A DNA stretch of 64,000 bases from Hofstenia miamia. Taxonomy: Eukaryota; Xenacoelomorpha; Acoela. This document shows positions 62,738-64,000 of this stretch, in pieces; the first letter of the stretch is position 1; each line of letters starts with the position of its first letter. Location of the stretch: NCBI GenBank assembly GCA_004352715.1, contig SCFE01000029.1, positions 597,469-661,468 of the forward strand, read 5' to 3'. The position numbers were made by a program, and so were the translations under genes. Under the pieces are notes generated by a model. That model did no database searches and was not told the DNA's origin. It saw only the letters and a program-made list of their open reading frames with translations.

Positions 62738-63190
62738 ATATATATATANNNNNNNNNNNNNNNNNNNNNNNNNNNNNNNNNNNNNNNNNNNNNNNNNNNN
62801 NNNNNNNNNNNNNNNNNNNNNNNNNNNNNNNNNNNNNNNNNNNNNNNNNNNNNNNNNNNNNNNNNNNNNNNNNNNNNNNNNNNNNNNNNNNNNNNNNNNN
62901 NNNNNNNNNNNNNNNNNNNNNNNNNNNNNNNNNNNNNNNNNNNNNNNNNNNNNNNNNNNNNNNNNNNNNNNNNNNNNNNNNNNNNNNNNNNNNNNNNNNN
63001 NNNNNNNNNNNNNNNNNNNNNNNNNNNNNNNNNNNNNNNNNNNNNNNNNNNNNNNNNNNNNNNNNNNNNNNNNNNNNNNNNNNNNNNNNNNNNNNNNNNN
63101 NNNNNNNNNNNNNNNNNNNNNNNNNNNNNNNNNNNNNNNNNNNNNNNNNNNNNNNNNNNNNNNNNNNNNNNNNNNNNNNNNNNNNNNNNN

Positions 63191-64000
63191 ATATATTAGG
63201 CCTTGGTTATGCGGACCTTTGATACTATAAAAAGCTCGATTATCGTTTGGAATATTGAAAACTAAGCTTACTTTAAACTTATATTTCATATTTGCTCTTA
63301 TAAACATGAGACTATGAAAATTTTAGAATAGAGTGATTGTCAGATCGTATTTCCTCAAAAATAATGGGTGTTGTAAAGTACTGCTTACACAGATATGGAA
63401 GTAGTACCCTCAATTGGTAACCATGACCGGTCCGGTTCCGATGGTGGTTTTGAGCCAATAGTTTGTAGAAATTTTGCCTACACACAGTGTTACAGCTTCA
63501 GAAATTCAAAAATGGGCCATTTTTTTCTCGTAATTCATGACAAAACATTCCCAGACTCATAATTTTTGTTTAGGCATACGTTCTAAAAACGGTAGGCTCA
63601 AAACATTGATCTTCACATGCAGGCTTGTCCATTGGACATTTTTTTCTGTCCAATCCAATACGAAAATTCTAGAATTGTCCAATTGGAATCCAATCAAATT
63701 CCAACCTAATTTTGAGTTTCTTAATCCAAATATTCTTTGCAACATACATTGGATGTCTTTGATTTCACATAATATTTATTTAAGTATAATGCACAAATCT
63801 TCTTTATGCGATTATTAAGCCCTGGTAAAACCAGAAAAATACATAATTTCAAAGAAAACTCTTCCAGAAAGGAAAATCCTAGCATAGTTTATTAAGTTTT
63901 TGCATACAAAGTATCATAGATCTACTGATAATATAGTTTCATAAACTGACACCAACTATCCAAAAAGTTATGTATTCGAAATTCGGACATAAATAACAAT
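63191..64000. other. Non-coding end of window
   Basis: No gene or element border seen after the gap. Confidence 0.4.

Noticed and set aside
62693-63307. ORFs across the 442-N gap
   Set aside because: Unknown bases flanked by TA microsatellite.

Overview
The window is AT-rich animal nuclear DNA: long spliced introns, dense transposon remnants, microsatellites and scaffold gaps. The TE mix (hAT, piggyBac, Tc1/mariner, copia, several LINEs, Penelope-like, a possible Polinton-like miniature) and the many near-identical tandem copies suggest a heterozygous, probably aquatic invertebrate. The species cannot be named from the sequence.

Host genes. (1) 20310-35876 (+): a class II DYRK protein kinase, rebuilt from six coding exons with compatible splice phases. 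All key kinase motifs are present ([35 protein letters not shown]). Its last exon occurs twice (34851 and 35635), and the left copy has a C-terminus borrowed from LINE DNA. (2) 8600-3665 (-): a PWWP-domain nuclear protein whose domain is split by a 4.3 kb intron filled with nested transposons. (3) 52002-49001 (-): a decayed rhodopsin-like GPCR, with an open TM1-TM2 exon and a TM3-TM7 block carrying stops.

Transposon landscape, left to right: copia pol and 3' LTR (1-2384); mariner-family relic split by a hAT MITE with 8-bp TSDs (5049-5950); hAT-like MITE (6312-6456); internally deleted piggyBac with TTAA TSDs (6689-8272); long-TIR MITE (9380-9827); relic of a widespread repeat-encoded protein (11230-12010); CGGBP1-like hAT with TIRs and TSD (13193-14858); Charlie-like hAT MITE (16946-17276); piggyBac-type MITE (26439-26754); hAT MITE (27535-27834); PGBD-type piggyBac relic in DYRK intron 5; LINE broken by a second CGGBP1-like hAT (36190-39990); Penelope-like element (41475-40570); LINE/Penelope mosaic (42840-44420); LINE split by a 395-bp Polinton-like fold-back (46760-48120); Tc1 deletion derivative (58754-59489); 0.9-kb inverted repeat around a LINE 3' end (59510-62737).

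Assembly. At least seven blocks are near-identical direct duplications, some next to Ns and several differing by an internal deletion. Both haplotypes having been laid end to end is the simplest common cause. Apparent copy number of the DYRK last exon and of the 50.9-55.7 kb block should therefore be read with caution.
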